Of a stretch of 64,000 nt of DNA, positions 1 to 8,875 are shown piece by piece. The position numbers were made by a program, and so were the translations under genes. The notes beneath the pieces are model-generated. The model was not told the DNA's origin, did not search any database, and worked only from the letters and a program-made list of their open reading frames with translations. Numbering within the stretch: position 1 is the stretch's first letter; every line of letters begins with the position of its first letter. This DNA comes from Pedobacter sp. Leaf41 (GTDB lineage Bacteria; Bacteroidota; Bacteroidia; Sphingobacteriales; Sphingobacteriaceae): the NCBI RefSeq assembly GCF_001422545.1, contig NZ_LMLE01000010.1, positions 124,227 to 188,226 of the forward strand, read 5' to 3'.

Positions 1-246
1 GTTGTATTCGTTATAATGGCCAAGGATCAGGTAAAAAAGCACCACACCGATGCCAATTATACTCGCCCAGTTAACCAAAAAACCTATTCTACCAAGGTTA
101 CGCCAAGATTTATCTTCTAAATTTTCTTTGCGACTGGCAAAAAAATATGCAATTGTTGAAAGTAACGATGCACTAAAAGCCAACACAATAAAAAACTGCC
201 CGATTTTACCCGGCAACAGGTTTTCGCCTACAAACTGAATATCCAT
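1..246 (-). CDS. Cytochrome c assembly protein (CcsA/CcmF family), N-terminal fragment
   Basis: The open frame reads on the minus strand from an ATG at 246-244 and runs off the left edge without a stop, so only the first 82 residues are present. It starts MDIQFVGENLLPGKIGQ and shows two hydrophobic segments (about residues 16-38 and 56-77) separated by a short charged stretch. This is how the large multi-spanning heme lyase or heme-handling proteins of the CcsA/CcmF family begin in Bacteroidota. It lies 5 bp after the ccmE stop, and CcmE delivers heme to CcmF-type lyases, so the two are probably one operon. The role (attaching heme to apocytochrome c at the periplasmic face) is inferred from family and neighbour. 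The catalytic WWD domain lies outside the window. Confidence 0.8.
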   Translation of the reverse strand, partial: MDIQFVGENLLPGKIGQFFIVLAFSASLLSTIAYFFASRKENLEDKSWRNLGRIGFLVNWASIIGIGVVLFYLILGHYNEYN

Positions 247-251
247 TAAAA

Positions 252-686
252 TTAATTATATTTTTTTTCGCCGTACTTACCAACTGTATCCACCTTACCA
301 TCTTTATTCACTTCAACAAGATTATCATTGTATTTAGATGGGCATTTCATTAAAATTTTCGACGCGTAGAATTTGTCCTTATCCATTTTTCCGATAAGAA
401 CTAATTTCTCAGATTTTTCAAAATCCTGAGGTTTTGTGCCATTATAAATCACCTCACGAACTTCTCCTTTTTCATCTTTCATATGGAATGCAAAATGATT
501 AGCATCTTTCACAGCATCGTAATACATTCCTTTTGATTTTTCCCAATAACCCATTACGTGCTCCTCTTTTTGTGAAGAAGCCGCTTCTTTGAAATTTGAA
601 TAAGTATCTGTATTGGCGTTTAAGCTAAATAAGATTCCCACCGAAATAGCAATGGTAATCAAACCGATGATTGCACTTTTTTTCAT
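252..686 (-). CDS. ccmE: Cytochrome c maturation protein CcmE, CxxxY type
   Basis: This is a 144-residue periplasmic heme chaperone with one N-terminal membrane anchor (about residues 4-22) and a small beta-barrel domain. Family features are FHMKDEKGEVREVIYNGTKP at about 67-86 and the end of the barrel at KILMKCPSKY. Classical CcmE binds heme covalently through His in HxxxY. Here the motif is C115-P-S-K-Y119, that is CxxxY, as reported for variant CcmE proteins of some archaea and bacteria. The frame stays open upstream to 734, but a TATCTTTG promoter box at 721-714 lies inside that extension, and the anchor begins well at 686, so 686 is chosen. It is followed 5 bp later by the CcsA/CcmF gene. 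Confidence 0.9.
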   Translation of the reverse strand: MKKSAIIGLITIAISVGILFSLNANTDTYSNFKEAASSQKEEHVMGYWEKSKGMYYDAVKDANHFAFHMKDEKGEVREVIYNGTKPQDFEKSEKLVLIGKMDKDKFYASKILMKCPSKYNDNLVEVNKDGKVDTVGKYGEKKYN

Positions 687-713
687 TTTGTATGTTATTG
701 TAAAAGCTGGCAA

Positions 714-721
714 CAAAGATA
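714..721 (-). promoter_or_regulatory. Bacteroidota -7 box (TATCTTTG) of ccmE
   Basis: Reads TATCTTTG on the minus strand, matching the Bacteroidota -7 consensus TAnnTTTG. It ends 27 bp before the chosen ATG. It rules out the longer upstream reading of ccmE. No clear -33 TTG was seen. Confidence 0.55.
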
Positions 722-734
722 GAAAAATAGCCAT

Positions 735-1151
735 AGCGAACGCCAGTTAACAATTTTCTTGTCTTTATATTGACAATTAGCTGATTAATACGGAAACCAA
801 ATTTTGGTTAAGATTTACAAATCGATAACTGTTAAAAAAATTCATTAAATAATATTTAGAAAATGAGCAAACAGCAATTCTTAGTTTAATTAGTCCCGCC
901 ATTTGCTTTAGCCCTCATCCAATGAAAAATTGGCTTTCGGGGCTACCGCTTTTTGTCGGGTTTATTAACCCAGGTTAAGTGCACGGAAGCGAACACCGCT
1001 TAAAATTTCTTATCGGATAGTCCCTTCACCTGCCGAAATCCGAAGTGCTTTCAAATTGGAAATGAAAATCGATTAAAATTTCGCCTTTAATGATTAAGTT
1101 TGAAGCTTCAGATTATTCCTCAATTGCGTCCCATTTATTTAAAGAATTTTT
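735..1151. other. Intergenic gap with degenerate repeats
   Basis: No gene is visible in this 417 bp gap. The part from about 893 to 1045 looks like dispersed repeat sequence. It contains a hairpin built on CCAATGAAAAATTGG (about 920-934), similar in plan to CCCGATGAAAAATCGGG near 43748. A TATCGGATAGTCCCTTCACC segment starting at 1011 resembles the repeat units at 59521 and 59650. No clear promoter for the gene at 1152 was recognised. Confidence 0.5.
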
Positions 1152-1832
1152 ATGAACCTTAGACAGTTCTACATTTTAGTTGCAGTTGCATTTATCATAC
1201 CCATATTGAGTTCATGTTTTCAGGTTGTTGAAGAGATTACCATGCGAAACGACGGCACAGGCGATGTAATGCTAACCATTAATTTGAGCCAGAGTAAAAC
1301 TAAAGTGGCATCATTAATGCTGTTGGATAGTGTTCAGGGATATAAAGTGCCCAGTAAGCAAAAAATTCAAAAAGAACTAAATGAGGCAGCAGCCTATTTG
1401 CGCAAAAGCGAAGGCATCACCAATGTTAAAACCACCAGCGATTTTAATAATTATATCGCTACCATAAGTTTTTCTTTCAAGGATGTTTCGAATATCAACA
1501 ACATTACCAAAAATATCCTTGCGCAGCAGAAAATCAAAGCAACAAATACCTCTTCTTACACTTATAATAAAACAACCAAAACTTTTAACCGGAAATATCA
1601 AGCAGTTGCATCAGCAAAAACCGAGTACAATAAACTTAAAAGTAAAGATAAGGCGGTGTTTAACGGCGCAATGTATACCAGCATTTACCGCTTTGAGTCT
1701 CCAGTTACTAGCACCTCTAATTCCGCCTCAAATCTTTCCAAATCCAAAAAAGCGGTGATGCTTAAAGCAAGTGTGATGGATTTAATAAATGGAAAAATTA
1801 ACGTTTCCAATCAAATACAACTATCTAAATAA
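1152..1832 (+). CDS. Uncharacterised lipoprotein
   Basis: 226 residues. The N-terminus has a hydrophobic stretch ending in a lipobox, PILSSC, with the lipidated Cys at about residue 22. The mature protein begins with an acidic segment (VVEEITMRNDGTGDV) followed by alternating polar and hydrophobic strands and a Lys/Ser-rich C-terminus. I do not recognise the family. The opening 'verbose strand with NDGTG' looks like lipoproteins with a beta-rich fold, but this is only an impression. It is separated by 2 bp from the 697-residue gene downstream and is therefore almost certainly cotranscribed with it. Confidence 0.75.
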   Translation: MNLRQFYILVAVAFIIPILSSCFQVVEEITMRNDGTGDVMLTINLSQSKTKVASLMLLDSVQGYKVPSKQKIQKELNEAAAYLRKSEGITNVKTTSDFNNYIATISFSFKDVSNINNITKNILAQQKIKATNTSSYTYNKTTKTFNRKYQAVASAKTEYNKLKSKDKAVFNGAMYTSIYRFESPVTSTSNSASNLSKSKKAVMLKASVMDLINGKINVSNQIQLSK

Positions 1833-1834
1833 AA

Positions 1835-3928
1835 ATGAAAAAAATTCTAATTGCGGTCTCCATTCTATTTCTCGCTAAATTAAATTACGCTCAAGATCTA
1901 GTCAAAAAAATCCCTTCAAACGCTTTTACTGTTGCTACCATCAAAGGCGACAATGTGTTTAAACTGATGTTTGTTAAAGATTTTAATGAGTCGTTTCTCG
2001 GCAAAAAATTATTAACAGAAACTTCAAAATCCCTTGATCAAAATCTAAATAGTGTTGAAGATTTTGGTGTGAATTTGGAAAAGAACATGTACTATTTCAA
2101 CCAATTGAGCGATAGTATTACCTACAATTGTTTTTTGATTCCGCTTAAAGATGCTACGAAATTTGAAAGCCTGATAAAGGATAAAGACAAAAAAATCATA
2201 GTTGAGGGAAATGTGAGCACATTGAAAATGCCCGATAACGGGGGCATTATTATCAAGTGGAATAAGGATATGTTGTATTTCATTACAGGGAGCATCCGAA
2301 GTTCTTTCTTTGCCGATTCTGCAAATTCTGCCCGCTACGGAATTAAGGACATTAAATATCAAACTAATTATGAAGATGTTGCTGCGCTAGAAAGTACTAC
2401 AACTGTAGATAGTACGGCAGCTGTTGCCAGCGATGTGATAGTTGTAGACGTTCCTGCACCTCCTACTATTGGCGAATCATATCCTCAAATGGAAAGCCGT
2501 GAGGTAGTAAAAAAGAAGCAGCCGACACAAAAAAGGAAGATTGCTACGAAGAAATCAAAGGGAAAAAAGAAAGGTGCAAAAAGCAAACCTAAAGCGATTG
2601 CTAAAAAACCGAAAGAAGTTATAGAAATAAAGGAACCAATGATTGAGGTTGTGGATTCACCTCACATGGAAGATGGATATACAACAGATAGTACCGCAGT
2701 AATGACTGAAGCCGGCTATGCTGACGACCGATATGATGAATATCAAAAGGAAAGAGCAGAACAGGACAGCTTGAAAAAAGAGCTGGCTATGGTTTGGATG
2801 ACAGCAGAAGCCAATAAAATATTCACCGCGAATTATGAATCCATAGAAAAAAATAAATCTTACACCTCTAGTTTAGATAGCAAAGCCATCGCCGAACTTT
2901 GGGTTTCCAGCCTACAGGATGCTTACAATTCCATTGCTCCCGAATTTGGTACTTACGGAAAATCGGGTTTAATGAAAGGTTATGGCAGTTTAAATGCAAA
3001 GCTTTTTATGGATGAAAAAAGTTTTCGCATTTCTACAGGATTAGAATTAGCCAAAGATCAAGCCGATGCCTACAAAAAAATAATAAATAGGAAATTAAAT
3101 AAAAAGTTTCTGAAGTATGTTAATAGTGATAAAGCAATTGGCTTTATGGGTTATTCTATTGATACAAAAGCCTATTTAGAAGAGTTTCCTAAATTAATGA
3201 AACAGACTTACGGTTCGTTTTTAGGAAAAAATATGGAAGAAGAAATTGAATTGGGAACCGATTTATTTTCGCTTTTGTTAGATGAAGAAGCGGTAAGTAT
3301 GGTGGTTAAAGGCGACGCCATGTTTGTAATTAATGGCTTAAATACCAAAGATGTTACCTACACCACTTACGATTATGATGATGATTATAACCGTAAAGAA
3401 GTAACAAAAACCAAAAAAGAAACTTTGCCTGATTTCTTGTTTATGTTTTCATCAGAAGATCACCGATTGATGAACAAGCTGATTAAGTATGGCTTGAATA
3501 AAAACTATGTTACGGTTAACAACAACATTTATAAAATTGAGGAGAAGAAAAGCCCAGTTGATATTTACTTTATGATTAAAGATGGTATCGTTTTCTTTGG
3601 CAATTCTTTAACAGAAATGGAAAGTATCAGCAACAATACTTTCGTTCCGGCAATTAATAAGTCGCACAAAACGCTTTTGGCAAAAAACAATTTTAGTTTC
3701 TTATTCAATGCGAAAAACCTGGTAGGCAAAGTGCCAACGGAAGAAATTGGTGGGGAAGAAACGGCAAAGAAATTCAATGAAACTTTGGGCAAAATGGGCA
3801 ATATTTATATGAAATCGAATCCAATTAAGGGAAATGTAGTTTCTGCAGACATTAGTGCTGAAATACCTAATGGACATGAGAATGCTTTAAAATATCTGTT
3901 TTCGTTAATTGAAAATGCTTCGAAATAA
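1835..3928 (+). CDS. Uncharacterised exported protein with Lys-rich linker
   Basis: 697 residues with a signal peptide (MKKILIAVSILFLAKLNYAQ, cleavage after about residue 19). An N-terminal region (about 20-180) begins DLVKKIPSNAFTVATIKGDN. A linker follows with Thr/Val-rich sequence (187-206) and then a very basic tract (about 224-262, KKK/KPK-like), then an acidic patch. A large C-terminal region spans about 310-697. A segment in that region (YDDDYNRKEVTK then TLPDFLFMFSS) has a counterpart in the next gene (YNDDFEKVQKVT then DVPNFLINISA), so the two proteins are related. The N-terminal layout loosely recalls DUF4836/DUF3352-type proteins of Bacteroidota, unproven. It sits 2 bp after the lipoprotein gene. 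Function unknown. Confidence 0.75.
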   Translation: MKKILIAVSILFLAKLNYAQDLVKKIPSNAFTVATIKGDNVFKLMFVKDFNESFLGKKLLTETSKSLDQNLNSVEDFGVNLEKNMYYFNQLSDSITYNCFLIPLKDATKFESLIKDKDKKIIVEGNVSTLKMPDNGGIIIKWNKDMLYFITGSIRSSFFADSANSARYGIKDIKYQTNYEDVAALESTTTVDSTAAVASDVIVVDVPAPPTIGESYPQMESREVVKKKQPTQKRKIATKKSKGKKKGAKSKPKAIAKKPKEVIEIKEPMIEVVDSPHMEDGYTTDSTAVMTEAGYADDRYDEYQKERAEQDSLKKELAMVWMTAEANKIFTANYESIEKNKSYTSSLDSKAIAELWVSSLQDAYNSIAPEFGTYGKSGLMKGYGSLNAKLFMDEKSFRISTGLELAKDQADAYKKIINRKLNKKFLKYVNSDKAIGFMGYSIDTKAYLEEFPKLMKQTYGSFLGKNMEEEIELGTDLFSLLLDEEAVSMVVKGDAMFVINGLNTKDVTYTTYDYDDDYNRKEVTKTKKETLPDFLFMFSSEDHRLMNKLIKYGLNKNYVTVNNNIYKIEEKKSPVDIYFMIKDGIVFFGNSLTEMESISNNTFVPAINKSHKTLLAKNNFSFLFNAKNLVGKVPTEEIGGEETAKKFNETLGKMGNIYMKSNPIKGNVVSADISAEIPNGHENALKYLFSLIENASK

Positions 3929-3940
3929 TTCACCAATTAA

Positions 3941-4009
3941 CCACAGGTAAAAATGATGAACACAGATTTAACTTGTTAAAAATCTGTGTTCATTTATGAA
4001 AATCTGCGG
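3941..4009. repeat. Imperfect palindromic repeat, copy 1
   Basis: Runs from CCACAGG to ATCTGCGG. The inner arms AACACAGATTT (3959-3969) and AAATCTGTGTT (3980-3990) are perfect complements, and the outer arms pair with mismatches. It belongs to the same family as 10911-10994 and 18350-18419. It lies between two cotranscribed genes, so it would form a hairpin in their mRNA. Confidence 0.7.
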
Positions 4010-4022
4010 CAACAAATGACGT

Positions 4023-5375
4023 ATGAAGAAATTTCTAAAAATAGCAGCAGTGATTTTAATATCGCTGCTGATTTTTTTTATTGGTACGCTCAAGTACAGG
4101 AATTACAGTGCCAATCAAATAACTATTCCAGAAAATACCACTTCTTTAGTAAAGATAAGTGTTGATGAAATTTTAAAAACCTTGGCGCTCAATGCCATCT
4201 CAAACCCGGTTCATTACTTTAAATCAGATACGGAGAAAAATATTGGGCGTTCATTTAAGCGCATAGACCATGGATTAAGCATTCCTGCAAACCTATATTT
4301 GTATACCATAAAGGATCAACCGAACACCTCGTTTTTTACCAAATTCAAAATCATAAATCTCAAAAATTTTGAACATTTTATAAGCAAAACCATAGGTTTT
4401 CAAATTAAAAAGGGTAGCAAGAAGCTTAATTATGCAAAATCTGTATTGGGTAACGTAGCAATCTGTTACGACGAAAAAAGTGCTGTTGTAGTTTTTTCAA
4501 GTCAGATTGCAAACTTTGATGCGGCCCTGAAAGATGTTCTAAATGAAAAAAAATTCAAAAAAATGAGTGATGGTGGATTTAGCCAGCTGATCAGTTCCAA
4601 TAGTCACGTCGCTTTTGAAGAAAATGCTCAGTTTGCAGAGCTTAATTTTAAAAGTGGCGAAATCAGTTTCAATGGCATTTTTAACACACCAGAAGGAGTG
4701 AAAATTAAGACCGGGCTTTACAGCTACCAACCGGCCAATACAAACAATGTAATGAACTTTTGGCTGAATGCAGATTTCGAACGAAACACCAAAAAGGAAC
4801 TCAAGCTAAAAAATGTGCTTATTGAGCAAGATAGCCTGGTAAAATACTATCAAGGTTACATTGATATGGAATGGACAAATACCATAAAACAAACGGATTC
4901 GATCATAACTTATGAATACAACGATGATTTCGAAAAGGTGCAGAAAGTAACACTTCAGCAAAAAGATGTTCCAAACTTCCTGATCAATATTTCTGCTGAT
5001 GCTTTGCCGTTAAAAAATTACCTGGCCCGTCAAAACTTTATAAATTTGGATAGTTGCGTAGTTAACAAATCGGTCTTTCCTCTTTACCATGTATTTGTTG
5101 GGGGAGATAGCAAGCAACTTACCCTCAGCACAAAGAAAGGAACTTCCCTTCATCAATATTCGCAAAAAACCAATAATTTCCTTTCCTTGAATCTAAATTT
5201 TAAACAACTAAACCGACAATTTAGCTTGCCAATAATAACCAGGTATCTGCAGAGCTTGAAATATTTAACCGTCACAGCTCAAGCTACCGGTGACCAGAAA
5301 ATTGCCTTACAAGGCAAATTAGAAATGAATAATCAAGACATTAATGGCCTTTATCAACTCCTGAAAACCCTGTAG
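4023..5375 (+). CDS. Uncharacterised membrane-anchored protein, paralogue of upstream gene
   Basis: 450 residues with an N-terminal hydrophobic anchor (about residues 5-24, ILISLLIFFIGTLKY) and no signal-peptidase site that I can see, so probably a periplasmic domain tethered to the inner membrane. The start of the domain (IPENTTSLVKISVDEILKTL) and the TYEYNDDFEKVQ ... DVPNFLINISAD segment (about residues 297-330) parallel segments of the 697-residue protein upstream. That points to duplication and divergence. It is separated from that gene by 94 bp holding a palindromic repeat. Family not recognised; function unknown. Confidence 0.75.
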   Translation: MKKFLKIAAVILISLLIFFIGTLKYRNYSANQITIPENTTSLVKISVDEILKTLALNAISNPVHYFKSDTEKNIGRSFKRIDHGLSIPANLYLYTIKDQPNTSFFTKFKIINLKNFEHFISKTIGFQIKKGSKKLNYAKSVLGNVAICYDEKSAVVVFSSQIANFDAALKDVLNEKKFKKMSDGGFSQLISSNSHVAFEENAQFAELNFKSGEISFNGIFNTPEGVKIKTGLYSYQPANTNNVMNFWLNADFERNTKKELKLKNVLIEQDSLVKYYQGYIDMEWTNTIKQTDSIITYEYNDDFEKVQKVTLQQKDVPNFLINISADALPLKNYLARQNFINLDSCVVNKSVFPLYHVFVGGDSKQLTLSTKKGTSLHQYSQKTNNFLSLNLNFKQLNRQFSLPIITRYLQSLKYLTVTAQATGDQKIALQGKLEMNNQDINGLYQLLKTL

Positions 5376-5430
5376 AATTTTATCATTCCAATATTCTTAA
5401 TAAATTTATTGCAACAAACTAATAGCAAAT

Positions 5431-7041
5431 ATGCTCCACGACAATCTTATTTTAATCCTCATTTTGTTACTCGGCGTGACATTATTGGTGATGGTTGGTC
5501 AGAAATTAAAGATTTCATACCCTATTTTTTTAGTATTAGCAGGATTAATTATCGGATTTATTCCTGGTATCCCTCATGTAAAAATCGATCCTGATATTGT
5601 CTTCCTGCTCTTCTTACCTCCACTTCTTTATGAGGCCGCATGGTTTACCTCATGGAAAGATTTTTGGGAATATAAAGGAGGGATCTTTCTAATGGCCGTT
5701 GGTTTGGTGATTATTACATCAATGGCTGTAGCTTATGCTTCCGTTGCATTTATACCGGGCTTCACTTTGGCATTAGGATTTTTACTGGGTGGAATTATTT
5801 CGCCCCCAGATGCCGTTGCTGCAGCCGCTGTACTTAAAGGATTAAAAATTCCAAAAACGGTAAGTGCTTTACTAGAGGGCGAAAGTTTAGTAAACGATGC
5901 TTCCAGTTTAATCGTGTTTAAATTCGCATTGGTCGCTGTTACCGCCGGAACTTTCGTTCTGCATGATGCAGCGATAGATTTTGTTTCCGTAGCGGGTTGT
6001 GGTATTTTGGTTGGTTTGGCTATTGGCGGTATCTTTTACGCCATACACAGATGGCTTCCTACAACCGAAAACATTGATACTGTGCTTACGTTGATTACGC
6101 CTTACTTTATGTATATCGTAGCAGAACATTTTGAGGGTTCGGGTGTAATGGCAGTTGTTTCTGGAGGTCTATTACTCTCCAGTCAATCACATATTATTTT
6201 AACTTCAAGCTCGCGAATTAAAACCGTTTCGGTTTGGTCTGCCTTGATATTCCTTTTAAATGGTGTAGTTTTTATTTTAATAGGTTTGGCATTGCCAGAT
6301 ATTGTAGCAGGGCTTGGCCCAGATTACCCGATAGGTAGAGCAATAGGCTACGGCGTGGGAATAAGTGTACTTGCTTTGGTAGTCCGTTTTATCTGGCTCT
6401 TCTCCACTGCCAGGATCACCAAGATTTTCAATAAAAAATCAAGAGTACGTTACCAAGACATGACCTGGCATTCATCGTTAGTAATTGTTTATGCCGGAAT
6501 GCGGGGCGTAGTTTCTTTAGCCGCAGCATTATCTATTCCGGTAATGATTTCCGATCAGATTCCATTTCCATTAAGGAACTTGATCTTATTTATCACCTTC
6601 GTGGTTATATTCGTAACGCTGGTGGTACAGGGCTTAACGTTACCGTTTTTTATCAAGTGGCTAAATATTCCAGCTCCGAAACATAAATTATCTGAACAGG
6701 AACAGACCAGCCAGATTAAACTTAAATTAATTGATCTCTCGTTGGATAAACTAAAAGCTGATTATCAATATCAATGTACCCACAATGAGTTAATGGTAAA
6801 TTTAAAAGCCGAACTCCAACACTCGTTAATTGAAAAGAAAGATACTCTGAAAGCCTTTAAAGCTGGACAGATCGATCAGGTAGATTTGAAAGCATATCAT
6901 GAAATTGTGCTGGCTTTGATTCAGGTTCAAAGGGATGAACTACATCATTTGAAAAGTAACAAAAACTACGACGATGATATCATTAGAAAAGAAGAATGGC
7001 GTTTAGACTTGGAAGAGTTGAGTATCACATCCTCTGAATAA
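5431..7041 (+). CDS. Na+/H+ antiporter, CPA1 (NhaP-like) family
   Basis: 536 residues. About twelve hydrophobic segments fill residues 1-415, followed by a hydrophilic, helical cytoplasmic tail rich in Lys/Glu (about 425-536). Family motifs are FLPPLLYEAAW (about 55-65), GGIISPPDAVAAAAV (about 119-133) and the transport-site segment LEGESLVNDASSLI (about 145-158) with the conserved Asn-Asp pair. It exchanges cytoplasmic Na+ (or K+) for protons at the inner membrane, supporting pH and salt homeostasis. Ion preference cannot be read from sequence. It starts 55 bp after the preceding gene and may be transcribed with it. A hairpin terminator follows at 7235. Confidence 0.92.
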   Translation: MLHDNLILILILLLGVTLLVMVGQKLKISYPIFLVLAGLIIGFIPGIPHVKIDPDIVFLLFLPPLLYEAAWFTSWKDFWEYKGGIFLMAVGLVIITSMAVAYASVAFIPGFTLALGFLLGGIISPPDAVAAAAVLKGLKIPKTVSALLEGESLVNDASSLIVFKFALVAVTAGTFVLHDAAIDFVSVAGCGILVGLAIGGIFYAIHRWLPTTENIDTVLTLITPYFMYIVAEHFEGSGVMAVVSGGLLLSSQSHIILTSSSRIKTVSVWSALIFLLNGVVFILIGLALPDIVAGLGPDYPIGRAIGYGVGISVLALVVRFIWLFSTARITKIFNKKSRVRYQDMTWHSSLVIVYAGMRGVVSLAAALSIPVMISDQIPFPLRNLILFITFVVIFVTLVVQGLTLPFFIKWLNIPAPKHKLSEQEQTSQIKLKLIDLSLDKLKADYQYQCTHNELMVNLKAELQHSLIEKKDTLKAFKAGQIDQVDLKAYHEIVLALIQVQRDELHHLKSNKNYDDDIIRKEEWRLDLEELSITSSE

Positions 7042-7073
7042 GGATTTACCATTGGAGTTTTAACTTTGAGTAT

Positions 7074-7199
7074 TTGCTTGCCTGCAGCAAACAGGCGAAA
7101 TCGATTTTTAATCGATTGAAGTTCCCGAGGAATGCCTTTGGTACAATCTCATTTGTGGTATTATTTTATCATAAGATTGCTTCATACCTCGCAAGGACG
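7074..7199. repeat. Dispersed ~130 bp element, copy A
   Basis: Matches the element at 14792-14924 over most of its length, for example TTTGGTACAATCTCATTTGT followed by a G/T change and GTATTAT, and ends CCTCGCAAGGACGA against CCTCGCAATGACGA. It has no coding potential of its own; the short open frames over it are incidental. Confidence 0.75.
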
Positions 7200-7234
7200 A
7201 CTGTTCAAAGCAAAAGAACTAACATTTCAAAAAA

Positions 7235-7267
7235 AAATCCTTGCAAATTTTACATCTGCAAGGATTT
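7235..7267 (+). terminator. Hairpin terminator after the antiporter gene
   Basis: ATCCTTGCA (7237-7245) pairs perfectly with TGCAAGGAT (7257-7265), flanked by A's on the left and TT on the right. Likely ends transcription from the antiporter. Confidence 0.6.
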
Positions 7268-7275
7268 ATAATAAG

Positions 7276-7308
7276 ATTGCGAATCTTGATAAAATCGAGA
7301 TTCGCAAT
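7276..7308 (-). terminator. Hairpin terminator after gdh
   Basis: ATTGCGAATCT (7276-7286) pairs perfectly with AGATTCGCAAT (7298-7308), an 11 bp stem 13 bp past the gdh stop. The downstream T-tract on the minus strand is weak. Confidence 0.55.
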
Positions 7309-7320
7309 TACAGTTATAGG

Positions 7321-8742
7321 CTATGGCCAAACACCTAAGTTCATGTAAGAAACAGCAATTTTATCAATCGAATTAACAAATGCCGCAGTTCTTAATGTTT
7401 GGGTCGCTGGTTTATTTACCAAAGTCTCACGGATCTCGTGGTAAGAATGAATCATTGTATCTTCCAAACCAGAGTTCACCAATTCGATCTCAGATGCACC
7501 TTTAACAATCATTAAGCGGTGTTCTGGAAGGATAGTTTTCCCTGTCAAATTTTCTAATGTATTAATTAGGTTAGCATTTGAGTTAGCTGCATAACGGTTC
7601 TCCATGCGGCCAAAAGCCACGTGAGAAAGATTTTTTAACCACTCAAAATAAGAAACCGTAACACCACCGGCATTGCAATACATATCTGGAATAATAATTC
7701 CGCCCATTTCTGTGAAAATAGCCTCAGCTTCTGGAGTTGTAGGTCCGTTAGCGCCTTCGGCAATAATTTTTGCTTTAACGTTGCGGATGTTATGCTCTGT
7801 AAATTGGTTTTCTAAAGCTGCAGGAACAAGGATATCACAATCCTGCTCTAAGCCGTCCATCGAATTTTTGAAATCTGTAGCACCTGGGAAACCAAGGATT
7901 GAACCCGTATTTTTACGGTGTGCAAAAACTTCATCCACATTTAAGCCGTTAGGATTATAGATTGCTCCTTCGTACTCACATAAACCAACGATAGTTGCTC
8001 CAAATTCGGCCAGGAATTTAGCAGAGTGATAACCCACATTACCCAAACCCTGAACAATTACTCTTTTATCTCCTAAACCAGCTTTGAAACCAAGTTTAGC
8101 CATATCTTCTGCAACATCTACGCATTCACGAACGGCATATGCAACACCACGGCCAGTAGCTTCTTTACGTCCGCGGATACCGTGGAGCGCAATTGGCTTA
8201 CCCGTTACACAACCTAACGCATCTAACTGACCAGGATTCATGGTCATATAAGTATCTGCAATCCAACTCATTTCGCGTTCACCCGATCCATAATCAGGAG
8301 CAGGAACGTCGATACCAGGACCAATAAAATTTTTCTTGATTAACTCTGTTGTATAACGACGAGTGATGGTTTCTAACTCGGCAACACTATATTGTTTAGT
8401 GTTGATTTTGATACCACCTTTAGCGCCACCAAATGGAACGTTTACAATGGCACATTTGTAAGTCATAAGGGCTGCAAGCGCCATTACCTCATCTTCGTTA
8501 ACCATTTCGCTGTAGCGAATACCACCTTTTGTCGGACTCATGTGATGCGAGTGCTCGACACGCCAAGCATCAATTACTTCGAAACCATTTCCACGGCGAA
8601 TTGGAAATTGGAAACGATAAACACTATTACACGCTTTAATCTGGTTCAATAAACCTTCAGGATGGTTGGTGAATTGAGCCGCACTGTCAAAGTTCTTGCA
8701 TACATCAGCAAAAAACTTGTTCTCGTCTGCTAGATTAGCCAT
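7321..8742 (-). CDS. gdhA: Glutamate dehydrogenase (Glu/Leu/Phe/Val family)
   Basis: 473 residues, the usual size for hexameric glutamate dehydrogenase. The catalytic Lys lies in VPFGGAKGGI (K108), preceded by the substrate loop SPTKGGIRYS. The Rossmann dinucleotide motif is VQGLGNVGYHSAKFL. It interconverts glutamate with 2-oxoglutarate plus ammonia in the cytoplasm, linking nitrogen assimilation to the TCA cycle; coenzyme preference cannot be decided here. It is transcribed in the same direction as the ccmBC genes but is separated from them by 133 bp. A near-consensus AATTTTGC box lies about 45 bp upstream of the ATG. A hairpin terminator follows. Confidence 0.95.
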   Translation of the reverse strand: MANLADENKFFADVCKNFDSAAQFTNHPEGLLNQIKACNSVYRFQFPIRRGNGFEVIDAWRVEHSHHMSPTKGGIRYSEMVNEDEVMALAALMTYKCAIVNVPFGGAKGGIKINTKQYSVAELETITRRYTTELIKKNFIGPGIDVPAPDYGSGEREMSWIADTYMTMNPGQLDALGCVTGKPIALHGIRGRKEATGRGVAYAVRECVDVAEDMAKLGFKAGLGDKRVIVQGLGNVGYHSAKFLAEFGATIVGLCEYEGAIYNPNGLNVDEVFAHRKNTGSILGFPGATDFKNSMDGLEQDCDILVPAALENQFTEHNIRNVKAKIIAEGANGPTTPEAEAIFTEMGGIIIPDMYCNAGGVTVSYFEWLKNLSHVAFGRMENRYAANSNANLINTLENLTGKTILPEHRLMIVKGASEIELVNSGLEDTMIHSYHEIRETLVNKPATQTLRTAAFVNSIDKIAVSYMNLGVWP

Positions 8743-8875
8743 TATTTCTTTTTTATGAATTAAGTATGCCGCAAAATTGCCTAAAAAAAACGCATATATC
8801 CAAATGAAAAAATACTTAGTGTAAAGCCAACACCAATCAAAACTGAAGAGAAAGACAGCTTCAAACTGTTTAAAC

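Noticed and set aside
687..734. Longer ccmE start at 734
   Set aside because: The TATCTTTG promoter box lies inside this extension and the added residues are not conserved-looking.
7074..7338. Two 65-68 codon frames after the antiporter
   Set aside because: They lie across the dispersed element and two terminator hairpins.
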